Source of the DNA: Anaerolineaceae bacterium UBA3924 | GTDB taxonomy: Bacteria > Chloroflexota > Anaerolineae > Anaerolineales > Anaerolineaceae | Direction of reading: 5' to 3' | DNA length: 50,936 nt | Assembly: GCA_002385985.1 (NCBI GenBank) | Contig: DGEO01000020.1 | Coordinates: 82,544 to 133,479 of the forward strand | Shown: positions 33,998-43,322 of the stretch, piece after piece | How positions within the stretch are numbered: the first letter of the stretch is position 1 | Layout of the letters: every line of letters begins with the position of its first letter | The notes under the pieces: model-generated | Seen by the model: the letters and a program-made list of their open reading frames with translations, nothing else | What the model was told of the DNA's origin: nothing | The model's database searches: none | Position numbers and translations under genes: made by a program

Positions 33998-34939
33998 CTA
34001 AAATATCGACTCGTGCGGGTGTTTTTCGTCCAGTTTGGCCAGGGCGTAGGAGGCCGCAGCGCCGGCGGCGAACAGCAGCGCGCAGACCAGGATCGTCCAG
34101 CCGCTCACGCCCTCCGGGATGATCGCCGCCGTCGAGCCGACCACGATCCCCAGGATGAAGTGGTACATGAACGTATAGTAGCGGTTGAACAGCCAGGCAA
34201 CCAGCTTGGCGACCACCAGCACCACAATCACCAGCCCGATACCGAGCGGGATGATCACCCCGAAGTCCAGCTGGCGGATGCCGCTGGCCATCGGCTGGTA
34301 CAGCCCCAGGTAGATCAGGAAGTTGGAGGGGCTCATGCCGGGGATGACCAGGCCCAGCCCCACCAGCATGCCGCTCATCACCCAGACACCCAGGCCGGGG
34401 GTCAGCGTGACGCTGCCCATCGACTCCATCCAGCCCATCAGGAAGAAGGTGCCCACCGCGATGACAGCCAGCAGCGCCCAGTGCCACGGTTTCCGTCCCT
34501 CTTTGCCCGAGGTCTTCAGCAGTGAGGGAAAGGTGCCGGAGATGAACCCGATGAACAGCCAGGTGAACTGGGCCGCGAAATGAGTAAAGGCATAGTCCAC
34601 CACGGCCGAGAAGGCCAATACACCCAGCCCGACCCCGATGCCCACCGGCAGCAGGAACTGCACATTTAGCCAGAATTTGTAAAACGGATGAGCCAGGAAG
34701 CGCAGCAGAGGTTCGTAAATGCCGAACACCACCGCCAGCACACCGCCGGACAGCCCGGGGACAATCGCCCCGATCCCGACCAGCATGCCCTTCAGCAGGC
34801 GGATGATCCATTCGGTCACCGACCCGGTCAGCGCGAACCCGACCTTTGACACATACGGCTGTTCGGCTTTTTCCGCCAGTTCGCCTGGATTTTCCTTCAT
34901 ATCACCCATGGAGTGTGTTGTCCAATCCTGATGTTCCAT
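33998..34939 (-). CDS. DUF368 integral membrane protein
   Basis: This protein of about 313 residues matches the DUF368 family of polytopic membrane proteins (8-9 helices), some members of which are implicated in undecaprenyl-phosphate transport. Family features are GIGAIVPGLSGGVLAVVFGI, GLGLVIPGMSPSNFLIYLGL and repeated Gly/Pro-rich re-entrant-like segments. The start is uncertain: ATGs at 34939, 34909 and 34900 are all in frame with weak ribosome sites, and the region before LAEKAEQ is poorly conserved. It lies alone on the minus strand, converging on the amidohydrolase gene. Confidence 0.85.
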   Translation of the reverse strand: MEHQDWTTHSMGDMKENPGELAEKAEQPYVSKVGFALTGSVTEWIIRLLKGMLVGIGAIVPGLSGGVLAVVFGIYEPLLRFLAHPFYKFWLNVQFLLPVGIGVGLGVLAFSAVVDYAFTHFAAQFTWLFIGFISGTFPSLLKTSGKEGRKPWHWALLAVIAVGTFFLMGWMESMGSVTLTPGLGVWVMSGMLVGLGLVIPGMSPSNFLIYLGLYQPMASGIRQLDFGVIIPLGIGLVIVVLVVAKLVAWLFNRYYTFMYHFILGIVVGSTAAIIPEGVSGWTILVCALLFAAGAAASYALAKLDEKHPHESIF

Positions 34940-35035
34940 ATTCCGGCCAATATGCAGGCCAGAAGGCATTATACCTGCTAACCCCACTCGCCGTAAACCG
35001 TATTCAGGGATCGCCCCGCCCCGGCCGAAAGAGAA

Positions 35036-35059
35036 GAGACGCCCGCGTGCGGGCGTCTC
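35036..35059 (-). terminator. Terminator of the dehydrogenase-cytochrome gene
   Basis: GAGACGCCCG and CGGGCGTCTC form a 10-bp perfect stem with a 4-base loop, 33 bases after the stop codon. A pyrimidine-rich tail (TTCTCTTTC) follows on the minus strand. Confidence 0.75.
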
Positions 35060-35091
35060 CTGTCAGTGCAGGTCCAGCAGCCGGGCAGCTC

Positions 35092-38000
35092 CTACGGGCC
35101 GCCGACTGCTTCGGTCACCTCTTCAGCCGTGACGATTGAAGCCATGTTGCCCCAGGAGTTCCGGATAAAGGACACCACCGCGGCGATCTCCTCCGTGCTC
35201 AGCGAATCCCCGAAGGCGGGCATGGCCCCGCCCCCGTGATAGACCTGCAGGATGACGCCGGTCGGGTCGTCCATGGTGACGAGACTGCTGCCGGCCAGCG
35301 CCGGGCCCATCAGGCCGGTGCCGGTGCGCCCGTGGCACACGGCGCAGTTGGCCATGTAGATGTCTTCACCCAGGCTGATCAGCTGATCACCCCCAGGCTG
35401 GCCCGCCTGTGAGGTAGGGGTCGGCGTCCCGGCCCCGGCGCCGCCCGGCGTGGGCGTTACCCCACCCGGAGTGGGCGTCACCCCCGGTGAGGGCACGGCC
35501 CCGGTTGGTGCCACCAGGCGGAAGACCACTCCGGTGTTCCCGGTGGGGCTGGCGGATTGAGAGGTGGTCACGTAAAGCTCGCCGTCTTCATCCTCGCCGA
35601 AGCCCAGCACATGGTAGTTGAACTCCATGCCCTCCGGGATCAGCTCGACGATCGGCCACAGGCCTTCGCCGGTCTGCGGCTCGGACATAAACAGCCGCCC
35701 GGACGGTTCCTCAAAGCTGAGACTCCAGTCGCCGAAGATGTAGCTGCCCACCAGGTCGGGTATCGCCGTGCCGCGGTAGACAAACCCGCCGGTGACGGAG
35801 ATCCCCAGCCCGCCTTCATGGTTGGCGTTCAGGTATTCGATCACCGGAAGGATCAGCGGCCGTCCCATCGGGTCCTCGGTGGGACATTCGTCCAGCGGAA
35901 GGTCGGGGTTCTCGGTCGAGAAGCAGTGCGTGCCTTCCATCACATTCCAGCCATAGTTGCCGCCCGGTTCAACGATGTTGACTTCCTCGAAGTTATTCTG
36001 GCCCACGTCGGCGACAAAGAGCTGGTTCGTACCGCCCCGGTCGAAGGAGAAGCGATAAGGGTTGCGGAAGCCGAAGGCGTAGATTTCATCCATCCCGTCC
36101 ATACCCACAAAGGGATTATCCGGAGGAATGCCGTAGGGATCGCCGCTGTCCACGTCGATGCGCAGGATATTACCCAGCAGGTTATCCTCGATGTCCTGGC
36201 CGTTGCCGCCTTCGTTGACGTCATACCAGTCTTCCACATGGCCCAGGGCCACGTCGTCGGCCCCTCCGCCGTCACCGAACGAGATGTACAGGTAGCCGTC
36301 CGGCCCGAAGGCCACGGTACCGCCGTCATGGTTGAACTGCGGTTCGTCCACCTGCAGCAGGATGATCTCAGAGTCGGGGTCAGCGATGTTGGGATCTTCC
36401 GCAGAAACCCGGAACTCAGAGATATGAGCGGTATGGTTCCAGTCGTCGGGCGCTTCCTCGCGCAGCGGCGCGCTGTAGTAGACGAAGAACCTGCCGTTCT
36501 CAGCGTAGTCGGGATGGAAGGCCAGGCCCAGCAGGCCGCGCTCGTCAAAGCCCTCGCGGAACTCCACCATGCGATCGGTCAGGTCCAGGAAGGGTTCCTC
36601 GAGCAGCTCGCCGTTCTCATCCACAACGCGGATCTGTCCGGCCTGATCGACGATGAACAGCCGCCCGCTGCCGTCCCCGGCGTTGGTCAGGTACACCGGA
36701 GAGGTCAGCCCTTCAGCCACCACCTCCAGCCCGATGGGTACCGATTCGATCGGCTCCCGTACGGTGCCTTCGGTGCGGATGATATCCCCTCCGGTCACGG
36801 GGATGCCGCCCTCGGCGGTGATCACAGTGCCTTCCTCAGGCGCCTGATCGGCCGGGACGAGGCGCCACAGCGCGCCGGAGATCTGGGTCACGTCCGTGTC
36901 CTCGTACTGGCCGGTGGATGAGGTCACGTAGAGCGTGCCGTCCGCCGCCTGGCCAGAGCCGGTGATGTGCAGGTCCGTGTCGAGCAGCTCTTCGAAGGCC
37001 CATTCCCCGGTGTCCAGCTGAGTCAGGCCCCAGATGCGGCCAGAGCCCCAGTCACCCACGAAGTAGATGCCGTCCATGATGGGGAACTGCGACCCGCGGT
37101 ACACGCCGATGCCGACCACCGCAATACCCAGGTCATGGCTGTATTCCGCCACCGGCAGCACGCCGATCGGATCGCAGGACGCCAGCTCCACGGGGAAGCA
37201 GCGGGTGCCCATCAGCCGGTCCCAGCCGTAGTTTTCCCCGCCGGTGCTGTCCGCTGGCTGGAAGTTGATCTCCTCCCAGTGGTTCTGGCCGACGTCGGGC
37301 AGGTAGAGGTCGCCGGTCTGCGGATCAAACTGGAACTTCCAGGGGTTGCGCAGGCCGTAAGCCCAGATCTCAGGCCGCACCTCGGTGTGAATCTGCGAGA
37401 ACTCCTCTTCGGTGACGCCAAACAGCTGAACCAGCTCCGGCGGCCTGACGAAGGGATTATCCTCCGGGATGCCGTATGCCTGCAGGCCGTTCGTTGTGTC
37501 CACGTCGATCCTCAGCAGCTTGCCCAGCAGGGTCGAGAGGTCCTGCCCGGCTTCGAGCGGATCGCCCTCCCAGCCGCCATCACCGCTGCCGATGTAGAGG
37601 TAGCCGTCCGGGCCAAAGGCCAGCTCGCCGCCGTTGTGATTGGCCCAGGGCTGCTCAATTTGCATTATCACCCGGGCGGTCGCCGGATCCAGCTGGTTGG
37701 GATTGCCTGCCATGACCTGGTATTCGACGATCATGCCGTCACCGTTGCGCATTAGCTCGGCGAAGTGGACGTACACCCGCCCGTTGCTGGCGAAGTTTGG
37801 ATGGAACTCGATATCATACAGGCCGGCTTCAAGGAAGGCTGAAAGTGTGATGTCGGTCAGGTCAATGAACGGCTCTTCTTCCACCGTCCCATCCGGGTTG
37901 ACGATGCGGACTGCCCCGCCGCGTTCAACCACGAACAGCCGTCCGGTGCCGTCCGGCGAGGCGACCACATTCACCGGGTCCTGGAACCCGTCTGCCACCT

Positions 38001-38382
38001 GCACCAGAGCGATCTCCAGGTCCACCGGCAGATCATTGATCCCGGGCTGCATGGCCACACCAACGCTGTACCCTGCCGGCTCATACCCGGTCACGGGCAC
38101 CAGGCCCTCACCGGCCCCCGGGGTCAGCTGAGCATCCGGGCCGGGCGTGCCGGTCACCCCGGGAGTGACCTGCGGCGTCCCGGGCGCCCCCGGAGTCTGG
38201 CCCGGTGTGCCGGTGCCCTCCTGCCCGGGTGTTGTCCCCAGGGTGGGGGTTATCTGCCCGGTAGGAGTGGCCTGCTGGGCCAGCCCCAGACTGTTGGCGG
38301 AAACCGATCCAGCTACGAGAGTCAAAATAAGCAGCAGGGCAATCCATATGCTCCTGACTGCTTTATCGGTGTTGTTCCCCAT
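35092..38382 (-). CDS. Secreted protein with two glucose/sorbosone dehydrogenase domains and a C-terminal cytochrome c
   Basis: This 1096-residue exported protein starts with a signal peptide (about residues 1-35) and a Thr/Pro/Gly linker. It then carries two similar beta-propeller domains of the PQQ-type glucose/sorbosone dehydrogenase family (about residues 125-505 and 535-945). Repeated hallmarks are GRLFVVERGGAVRIV and GRLFIVDQAGQIRVV, then HNGGELAFGPDGYLYIGSGD and HDGGTVAFGPDGYLYISFGD. A second TPTPGG linker leads to a cytochrome c with NCAVCHGRTGTG (Cys1013, Cys1016, His1017) and a likely Met ligand at 1054. It probably oxidises a sugar or aldose outside the cell and passes electrons to the haem. 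PQQ supply genes are not in this window. Confidence 0.92.
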   Translation of the reverse strand: MGNNTDKAVRSIWIALLLILTLVAGSVSANSLGLAQQATPTGQITPTLGTTPGQEGTGTPGQTPGAPGTPQVTPGVTGTPGPDAQLTPGAGEGLVPVTGYEPAGYSVGVAMQPGINDLPVDLEIALVQVADGFQDPVNVVASPDGTGRLFVVERGGAVRIVNPDGTVEEEPFIDLTDITLSAFLEAGLYDIEFHPNFASNGRVYVHFAELMRNGDGMIVEYQVMAGNPNQLDPATARVIMQIEQPWANHNGGELAFGPDGYLYIGSGDGGWEGDPLEAGQDLSTLLGKLLRIDVDTTNGLQAYGIPEDNPFVRPPELVQLFGVTEEEFSQIHTEVRPEIWAYGLRNPWKFQFDPQTGDLYLPDVGQNHWEEINFQPADSTGGENYGWDRLMGTRCFPVELASCDPIGVLPVAEYSHDLGIAVVGIGVYRGSQFPIMDGIYFVGDWGSGRIWGLTQLDTGEWAFEELLDTDLHITGSGQAADGTLYVTSSTGQYEDTDVTQISGALWRLVPADQAPEEGTVITAEGGIPVTGGDIIRTEGTVREPIESVPIGLEVVAEGLTSPVYLTNAGDGSGRLFIVDQAGQIRVVDENGELLEEPFLDLTDRMVEFREGFDERGLLGLAFHPDYAENGRFFVYYSAPLREEAPDDWNHTAHISEFRVSAEDPNIADPDSEIILLQVDEPQFNHDGGTVAFGPDGYLYISFGDGGGADDVALGHVEDWYDVNEGGNGQDIEDNLLGNILRIDVDSGDPYGIPPDNPFVGMDGMDEIYAFGFRNPYRFSFDRGGTNQLFVADVGQNNFEEVNIVEPGGNYGWNVMEGTHCFSTENPDLPLDECPTEDPMGRPLILPVIEYLNANHEGGLGISVTGGFVYRGTAIPDLVGSYIFGDWSLSFEEPSGRLFMSEPQTGEGLWPIVELIPEGMEFNYHVLGFGEDEDGELYVTTSQSASPTGNTGVVFRLVAPTGAVPSPGVTPTPGGVTPTPGGAGAGTPTPTSQAGQPGGDQLISLGEDIYMANCAVCHGRTGTGLMGPALAGSSLVTMDDPTGVILQVYHGGGAMPAFGDSLSTEEIAAVVSFIRNSWGNMASIVTAEEVTEAVGGP

Positions 38383-38861
38383 GTTTTCACCATCCTTTCA
38401 TCACAGAATTACTGGAAACGATTCGACCTGGACCCAGACCCGGACAAACGAACGAACCTTCTGCGCCTGCAGAAGGGCATGATGCCTGTCAGGGCAAGTC
38501 GATGGTTACCAGGTGAGGCGATGCGTGGGAAGGATGAAAGGCGGTCTACGGATAAGGCGATCATGCTCTGCCATACCAGTGAGACAGGCTACCTCGGCCC
38601 GTTTATCCCCCTGTATACCGGTAAAAATATGGGCGGCACAAACTGGCCTGGGTCGTAGTTTAACGATAAATGAGAAAAGCGTTACTACAAGAGGGGATAT
38701 CCCCCGCTTTAGCAATAGGGAATCTCCCCATCCTCCCGGCCGCCCCCGCACTTATTCGCACTGAGATAGACTCTGTTATGAGTACGCTGCCCGAGCCTCT
38801 AGCCTAAATCACAGTTGGCAGCACCGCCACTGGTTTTTTAATTCCATTAAGGAGGAAGGAT
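38383..38861. other. Divergent intergenic region without a gene
   Basis: Between the divergent dehydrogenase-cytochrome and dinucleotide-binding genes I see no credible coding frame. An 8-bp hairpin (CCTTCTGC / GCAGAAGG, 38457-38476) lies in the leader of the minus-strand gene. An AAGGAGGAAGGAT ribosome site ends the region. Confidence 0.5.
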
Positions 38862-39482
38862 ATGGATTTCACCATCATCGGCGCCGGCAATATGGGACGG
38901 GCGCTGGCCGCACGTCTGTCCGGCGGGGGAAACAGCATCGTGGTAATGGACCGGGATGATGCCGAGGCGGCCCGCCTGGCGGACGAGCTGACCTCCGTCC
39001 GCGCCGCCCCCTACGGCAGCCCGATCGAGACCGAAGCAGTCATCCTGGCAGTGTACGCGCCCAGCATCCCCGAGATCATCCAGCGCTACGGTGATCAGCT
39101 GTCCGGTAGAATCGTGATTGATATCTGCAACGCCCTCAATCCGACCTTCGACGACCTGGCCTTCCCGCCGGACGACTCCTCCGCGGAGAACACCGCCCGC
39201 CTGGCTCCAGGGGCAATGGTGATCAAAGCCTTCAACACCACCCTGTCTGGACCCCTTACCGCCGGTCAGGTGGATGGCAGGCCGCTGGATGTGTTCATCG
39301 CCGGCGACGACGCGGACGCCAAGGCCCGCCTCTCGCAGGCCATCGCTACCAGCGGTCTGCGCCCTCTGGACGCTGGACCGCTGAAGCGCGCCCGCATCCT
39401 CGAGGGCATCGGTTTTCTCCACATCAAGCTGCAAGACAGCCTGGGGACCAACTGGGGCTCCGCTGTTAACATTCTTCCCTGA
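38862..39482 (+). CDS. F420-dependent NADP reductase-like dinucleotide-binding protein
   Basis: This 206-residue Rossmann protein begins MDFTIIGAGNMGRALAARLS, the N-terminal fold of the NADPH-dependent F420 reductase (Fno) and related family. It continues with VILAVYAPSIPEIIQRYGDQ, VIDICNALNP, VIKAFNTTL and DVFIAGDDADAK, all in family order. Members bind NADP and often F420. The length fits. An excellent AAGGAGG lies 7 bases upstream. It is followed 13 bases later by a DinB-like gene. Possible F420 use agrees with the luciferase-like gene at 39962, but no F420 synthesis gene is present here. Confidence 0.82.
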   Translation: MDFTIIGAGNMGRALAARLSGGGNSIVVMDRDDAEAARLADELTSVRAAPYGSPIETEAVILAVYAPSIPEIIQRYGDQLSGRIVIDICNALNPTFDDLAFPPDDSSAENTARLAPGAMVIKAFNTTLSGPLTAGQVDGRPLDVFIAGDDADAKARLSQAIATSGLRPLDAGPLKRARILEGIGFLHIKLQDSLGTNWGSAVNILP

Positions 39483-39495
39483 ATCCGGAGGCATC

Positions 39496-39957
39496 ATGGG
39501 CCGCGAGCAAGTGCTGCGCAAGCTGGAAAAAAGCTGGACCGAGTTCAAAGAATCGTACGCCGGGCTGACCGAAGAACAGATGAACATGCCCGGCGTGATC
39601 GAAGAGTGGTCGGTCAAAGACATCATCGCCCACGTGAGCGTCTGGGAGAAGGAAACGCTCAAGATGCTGCCGCTGATCCTGAACGGCAGCCGGACGCCGC
39701 GCTATTCCACCACCTACGGCGGAATCGACGCCTTCAACGCGCTGAAAACCGAGGAACAGCGGTCCCTGTCCCTGCACGAGGTGCAGGAGGATCTGGAAAA
39801 GACCCACGAAAGCCTGATCGCCTACCTGCAGACCCTGCCCGAGCAGGCCCTCTCCGGTGAATCGCGCATCCTGCGCCGCCTGAGGCTGGACACCTACGGG
39901 CACTACCCCATTCACACCCGGGCGATCCAGGACTGGCGCAGCCGGAACGGTCTGTAG
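39496..39957 (+). CDS. DinB/ClbS-like four-helix protein
   Basis: This 153-residue protein is predicted to be mainly helical and matches the DinB superfamily branch that includes ClbS/DfsB. The pattern MPGVIEEWSVKDIIAHVSVW (about residues 30-49) contains the His of the first helix, and DTYGHYPIHTRAIQDWR near the end contains further His residues, consistent with a metal site. GGAGG precedes the ATG. It is probably co-transcribed with the reductase upstream. Members include thiol-transferase-like and toxin-resistance proteins; the specific role is unknown. Confidence 0.75.
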   Translation: MGREQVLRKLEKSWTEFKESYAGLTEEQMNMPGVIEEWSVKDIIAHVSVWEKETLKMLPLILNGSRTPRYSTTYGGIDAFNALKTEEQRSLSLHEVQEDLEKTHESLIAYLQTLPEQALSGESRILRRLRLDTYGHYPIHTRAIQDWRSRNGL

Positions 39958-39961
39958 CCCG

Positions 39962-40834
39962 TCAGGCCGGCTGGCGGATCTGCGGAACCACTTCCGCGGC
40001 GAACCGGCGCAGCTGCTCCAGCCCCGGCTCCGCGGGGGCGAAGATAAACGTGTCCATGCCGCGTTCATCCGCCAGGCGCTGGATTTCCTCCGCCCAGTAG
40101 GACGGCGGCCCGACCAGATATTCTCCCCGCTCCCCGGCAGTGATGCGGCCCATCAGGTTGTAGATGCGCCGGATGGCGGCCGGGTCGCGGCCGGCTTCCA
40201 CCGCCGCCCGGTCAATGCGGCGGTGGCTCTCCGGCAGCCGGTCGGGCGGGTGGTAGGAAGAGGAAGGCACCCAGCCGTCTGCCAGCCGCCCGATGAGCGA
40301 GAGCATGCGCGGCTTCGTGCCCCCCACCCAGATCTGCACGGGGTGGGCAGGCACCGGGCCGGGGATCGCTCCGCGCAGGGCATAGTGGCGGCCGGAAAAG
40401 CGCACCCCGCGCTCACCGCTCCACATCAGGCGGATGATCTGGATGGCCTCTTCCAGCGCTTCCACCGCTTCACCCGGTTCGCGCTCCGGGCCGCCCAGCG
40501 CGGCGATGGCCTTCCAGAACGAACCCGCCCCGATGCCCAGCTCAACCCGGCCGCCGGTCAGCACGTCCAGCGATGCCGCCGAAAGCGCCAGCACCGAGGG
40601 CAGCCGCAGCGGCAGGTTGGCCACGTCCGGGAAGAAGCGCACCCGCTCGGTTTTCGCCGCCAGGTAGCTGATCAGCGTCCAGGCGTCCAGAAAGCGGTAC
40701 TGGTAGGGGTGGTCCTGAATGCCGATCAGGTCCAGGCCTTCCCGGTCGCACAGCTGAGCCTGGCGCACCAGATCGGGCGCATCTGCCGCGGTGGGGGTGA
40801 GGAAATAACCAAACTGCAGCCGCCGACCGGCCAT
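39962..40834 (-). CDS. Luciferase-like (LLM class) flavin/F420-dependent oxidoreductase
   Basis: This 290-residue TIM-barrel enzyme belongs to the bacterial-luciferase superfamily. It shows FGYFLTPTAADAPDLVRQAQ, GIQDHPYQYRFLDAWTLISY, RVRFFPDVANLPLRLPSVLA, GGRVELGIGAGSFWKAIAAL and VQIWVGGTKPRMLSLIGRLA, typical of the F420-dependent branch, but FMN use cannot be excluded. The ATG at 40834 has GGAGATAAG upstream. It lies 4 bases downstream of the gene at 40839, so the two are probably co-translated. It is convergent with the DinB-like gene. Confidence 0.87.
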   Translation of the reverse strand: MAGRRLQFGYFLTPTAADAPDLVRQAQLCDREGLDLIGIQDHPYQYRFLDAWTLISYLAAKTERVRFFPDVANLPLRLPSVLALSAASLDVLTGGRVELGIGAGSFWKAIAALGGPEREPGEAVEALEEAIQIIRLMWSGERGVRFSGRHYALRGAIPGPVPAHPVQIWVGGTKPRMLSLIGRLADGWVPSSSYHPPDRLPESHRRIDRAAVEAGRDPAAIRRIYNLMGRITAGERGEYLVGPPSYWAEEIQRLADERGMDTFIFAPAEPGLEQLRRFAAEVVPQIRQPA

Positions 40835-40838
40835 GGTC

Positions 40839-41480
40839 TTATCTCCTCTCCTCGGCGGTGTATTCCACCCGGTAGAAATCGTGCGTACCGGCTTCCGCGG
40901 TGGTGAGCATCTGGTTAAACCACACCTGGAACTCCACCTGCTTGAACACCTCGCGCCGCTTCATCTCCCAGACCGACAGGTTTTCGACCTCCACCTCGAT
41001 GATGGCCTGGAACATCGGGCCGCTGGCGTCTGTCAGGATGCGCGGCTTCTGCCCCACCCCGTAGAAGGTCAGCAGCCCGCCGTAACGCCGCAGCAGCTCC
41101 ACCGCGCTGCGGATCTGCCACTTGTAGGCCTGGTAGGTCTCGCGCACCACGATCATGCCGGGGCGCGACCAGGGCGTATAGTCGGATTCGAAGGTGTAGT
41201 ACTCGCGCCGGCCGCCCTCGACGAACAGCTGGAACTGCCGGAACCAGTCTTGAAACTCCTTTGTCTCGAAGACCGCGTCCCGCCCGGCCCGGTATTCTTC
41301 CAGGCCTGGCACCGCCAGCTCGCTGACCAGCGTGTACATCTTGCCGGAAATGTCCGTCATCACATTGTGCGAGTAAGGGATGGTCTTGAAGGGCACGTTT
41401 TTCTCCGGGTTGGAGAACAGATCCACGGCCTGGTCGATCTTCCCGAACTTCACCTGAAACACATCCCGGACCTGGAGCAT
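40839..41480 (-). CDS. Hypothetical protein with two NIPSNAP/Dabb-like repeats
   Basis: This 213-residue cytoplasmic protein is built from two similar halves. The first has LQVRDVFQVKFGKIDQAVDL and KMYTLVSELAVPGLEEYRAG; the second starts near residue 110 with RPGMIVVRETYQAYKWQIRS and PMFQAIIEVEVENLSVWEMK. Both show the strand-helix-strand rhythm of dimeric alpha/beta-barrel (NIPSNAP or Dabb) domains, so the protein could be a fused pseudo-dimer. GGAGGAGG lies directly before the ATG. It is coupled to the luciferase-like oxidoreductase gene, suggesting a joint role, but no function is assigned. Confidence 0.65.
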   Translation of the reverse strand: MLQVRDVFQVKFGKIDQAVDLFSNPEKNVPFKTIPYSHNVMTDISGKMYTLVSELAVPGLEEYRAGRDAVFETKEFQDWFRQFQLFVEGGRREYYTFESDYTPWSRPGMIVVRETYQAYKWQIRSAVELLRRYGGLLTFYGVGQKPRILTDASGPMFQAIIEVEVENLSVWEMKRREVFKQVEFQVWFNQMLTTAEAGTHDFYRVEYTAEERR

Positions 41481-41714
41481 ATGCCTCCTCCCCTGGTTGA
41501 CCGGCTGTCATTATCTTAACTAATTGTATCCAGATTGTCGGACTGCAGGCCCGCCAGCAGCCCTGCCTCCGAAAAATCGGAAGGCATCGAAACTGGCAAC
41601 TTTTTTACCCGGGATGCATCCAAGAAGAATGTTCGCGCCCTTTCAGCGGCCGGAACCGGAGAAACATGCGGAGTCGAATGTGAAAACCCATTTCTTAGAA
41701 TCCCCGCCTATCGC

Positions 41715-41742
41715 TTGACATTTGCATTTCACCCATTATCAT
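41715..41742 (+). promoter_or_regulatory. Promoter of the MFS gene
   Basis: TTGACA (41715-41720) and TATCAT (41737-41742) are separated by 16 bases. The start at 41804 leaves a leader of about 55 bases. The rest of the 41481-41803 gap has no gene. Confidence 0.6.
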
Positions 41743-41803
41743 AGTACACATGTTCTATATCCGGTTCGGGTCATTCCGGCCGGCGCGGACGGAGGTTAGT
41801 GGT

Positions 41804-43063
41804 ATGAATGCTGAGCAAATGAACGCAATGGTGGATGCGGTCGCCTTCCGTGACTGGAAGAAGAAAACCGCCATCTTCCTTACGGGACAGAACCTGTCCC
41901 TGTTCGGATCCTCGCTGGTGCAGTACGCCATCATCTGGCACATCACCCTCACCACGCAGTCCGGCCTGACGCTGACCATTGCCACCCTTGCATCGTTCAT
42001 TCCCCAGATCATCATCTCCCTCTTCGCCGGGGTATGGGCGGACCGCTACAACCGTAAACGGCTGATCATCCTGGCCGACCTGCTCACCGCCACCACCACG
42101 CTGGTTCTGGCAGTGCTGTTCCTGCTGGGGTATGAGTATCTCTGGCTGCTGTACGCCGCCTCGGCCATTCGCTCCGTCGGGGCAGGACTGCAGACCCCGG
42201 CAGTCAGCGCGCTGCTGCCGCAGATCGTGCCCACCGACCGCCTGATCAAGGTCAACGGCCTCAACAGCAGCATCCAGCCGGTGCTGTTCATCCTCTCCCC
42301 CATCCTGGCGGGCACGCTGATGACCGTCGCGGAGCTGGAGACCATCTTCTTCATTGACGTGGTCACCGCCGCGCTCGCCATCGCGCTGATGATGATCCTG
42401 CATGTACCGCCGCTACGCCGCACGGCCGGGCTGGGGCAGGAAGGCTACCTGGGCGACTTGAAAGTTGGCCTGCGCTACATCCGCCAGCGCCCGACGATCA
42501 TGGTGCTGTTCGCCTTCTTCGCCTTCGTCATGTTCCTGGCCTCGCCGGTCATCTTCCTCTCGCCGCTGCTGGTGGCCCGCTCCTACGGCGAAGAGGTCTG
42601 GCGCTTGACCGCCAACGAGATCACCTTCTTCGTCGGCCACATCCTGGGCGGCATTCTGATGAGCACCTGGGGCGGCTTCTCCAACCGCTTCCGCACCATC
42701 GGCCTGGGCTGCGTGCTGGCAGCCATCCTGATGGCGGCCATGGGGACCACCAACCTGTTCCCGCTGTACCTGACATTGATGTTCCTGATGGGCGTTCCCA
42801 TCCCGATGATCAACGTGCCAACCACCACGCTGCTGCAGGAGATCGTCGAGCCGGAGATCCAGGGGCGGGTGTTCGGCGTGCTGAGCCTGATCCAGACCAC
42901 GGTCATGCCGGCCGGCATGCTGATCTACGGCCCCATCTCCGATTCGGTCAGCATTGAGCTGATGCTCATCCTCAGCGGTCTGGCCATGGTGCTGCCCGGC
43001 ATCTGGATCTTCTTCAACCGGGCGCAGCGGCAGAGCGAGCAGGGATACAGCCCGGCCGATTAA
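41804..43063 (+). CDS. Major facilitator superfamily exporter (MefA/EntS-like)
   Basis: This 419-residue transporter has 12 predicted helices. The motif AGVWADRYNRKRLIILADLL (about residues 74-93) after helix 2 is the MFS motif A. FLTGQNLSLFGSSLVQYAII and the central PTDRLIKVNGLNSSIQPV are typical of the MefA/EntS-like drug and siderophore exporters. The ATG at 41804 follows GGAGG; an earlier in-frame ATG at 41750 overlaps the promoter region. It is monocistronic, with a strong terminator at 43087-43114. The substrate is not known. Confidence 0.9.
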   Translation: MNAEQMNAMVDAVAFRDWKKKTAIFLTGQNLSLFGSSLVQYAIIWHITLTTQSGLTLTIATLASFIPQIIISLFAGVWADRYNRKRLIILADLLTATTTLVLAVLFLLGYEYLWLLYAASAIRSVGAGLQTPAVSALLPQIVPTDRLIKVNGLNSSIQPVLFILSPILAGTLMTVAELETIFFIDVVTAALAIALMMILHVPPLRRTAGLGQEGYLGDLKVGLRYIRQRPTIMVLFAFFAFVMFLASPVIFLSPLLVARSYGEEVWRLTANEITFFVGHILGGILMSTWGGFSNRFRTIGLGCVLAAILMAAMGTTNLFPLYLTLMFLMGVPIPMINVPTTTLLQEIVEPEIQGRVFGVLSLIQTTVMPAGMLIYGPISDSVSIELMLILSGLAMVLPGIWIFFNRAQRQSEQGYSPAD

Positions 43064-43086
43064 TGGCTGAACACGCTCGACAACCA

Positions 43087-43114
43087 AAAAGGCGCGGCTC
43101 AGGCCGCGCCTTTT
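43087..43114 (+). terminator. Intrinsic terminator of the MFS gene
   Basis: A 12-bp perfect stem (AAAAGGCGCGGC / GCCGCGCCTTTT) with loop TCAG lies 23 bases after the stop. The A and T ends make it able to work on either strand. Confidence 0.85.
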
Positions 43115-43322
43115 CACATTTTTCACCCGACAGTCTGGCCCGGCCTTGATATAATAAATCGGATTCCCCCTCTCAGGAAGACAGGCGCTTTAATACCCGG
43201 CCGGCACAAGTCCGCGAGGCTTCACCGGCCATCCTCCCCGGTCCACACGACACCCGCCTGCCAGGAACCCTGCAGGCCGGGCTGTCCCTGATGTATGCTT
43301 TCACCTTCAGGAGGTCATGACC

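Noticed and set aside
38513..38764. 83-codon plus-strand open frame before the dinucleotide-binding gene
   Set aside because: No ribosome site, Arg/Ser-rich and no similarity to a known family; more likely a chance frame.
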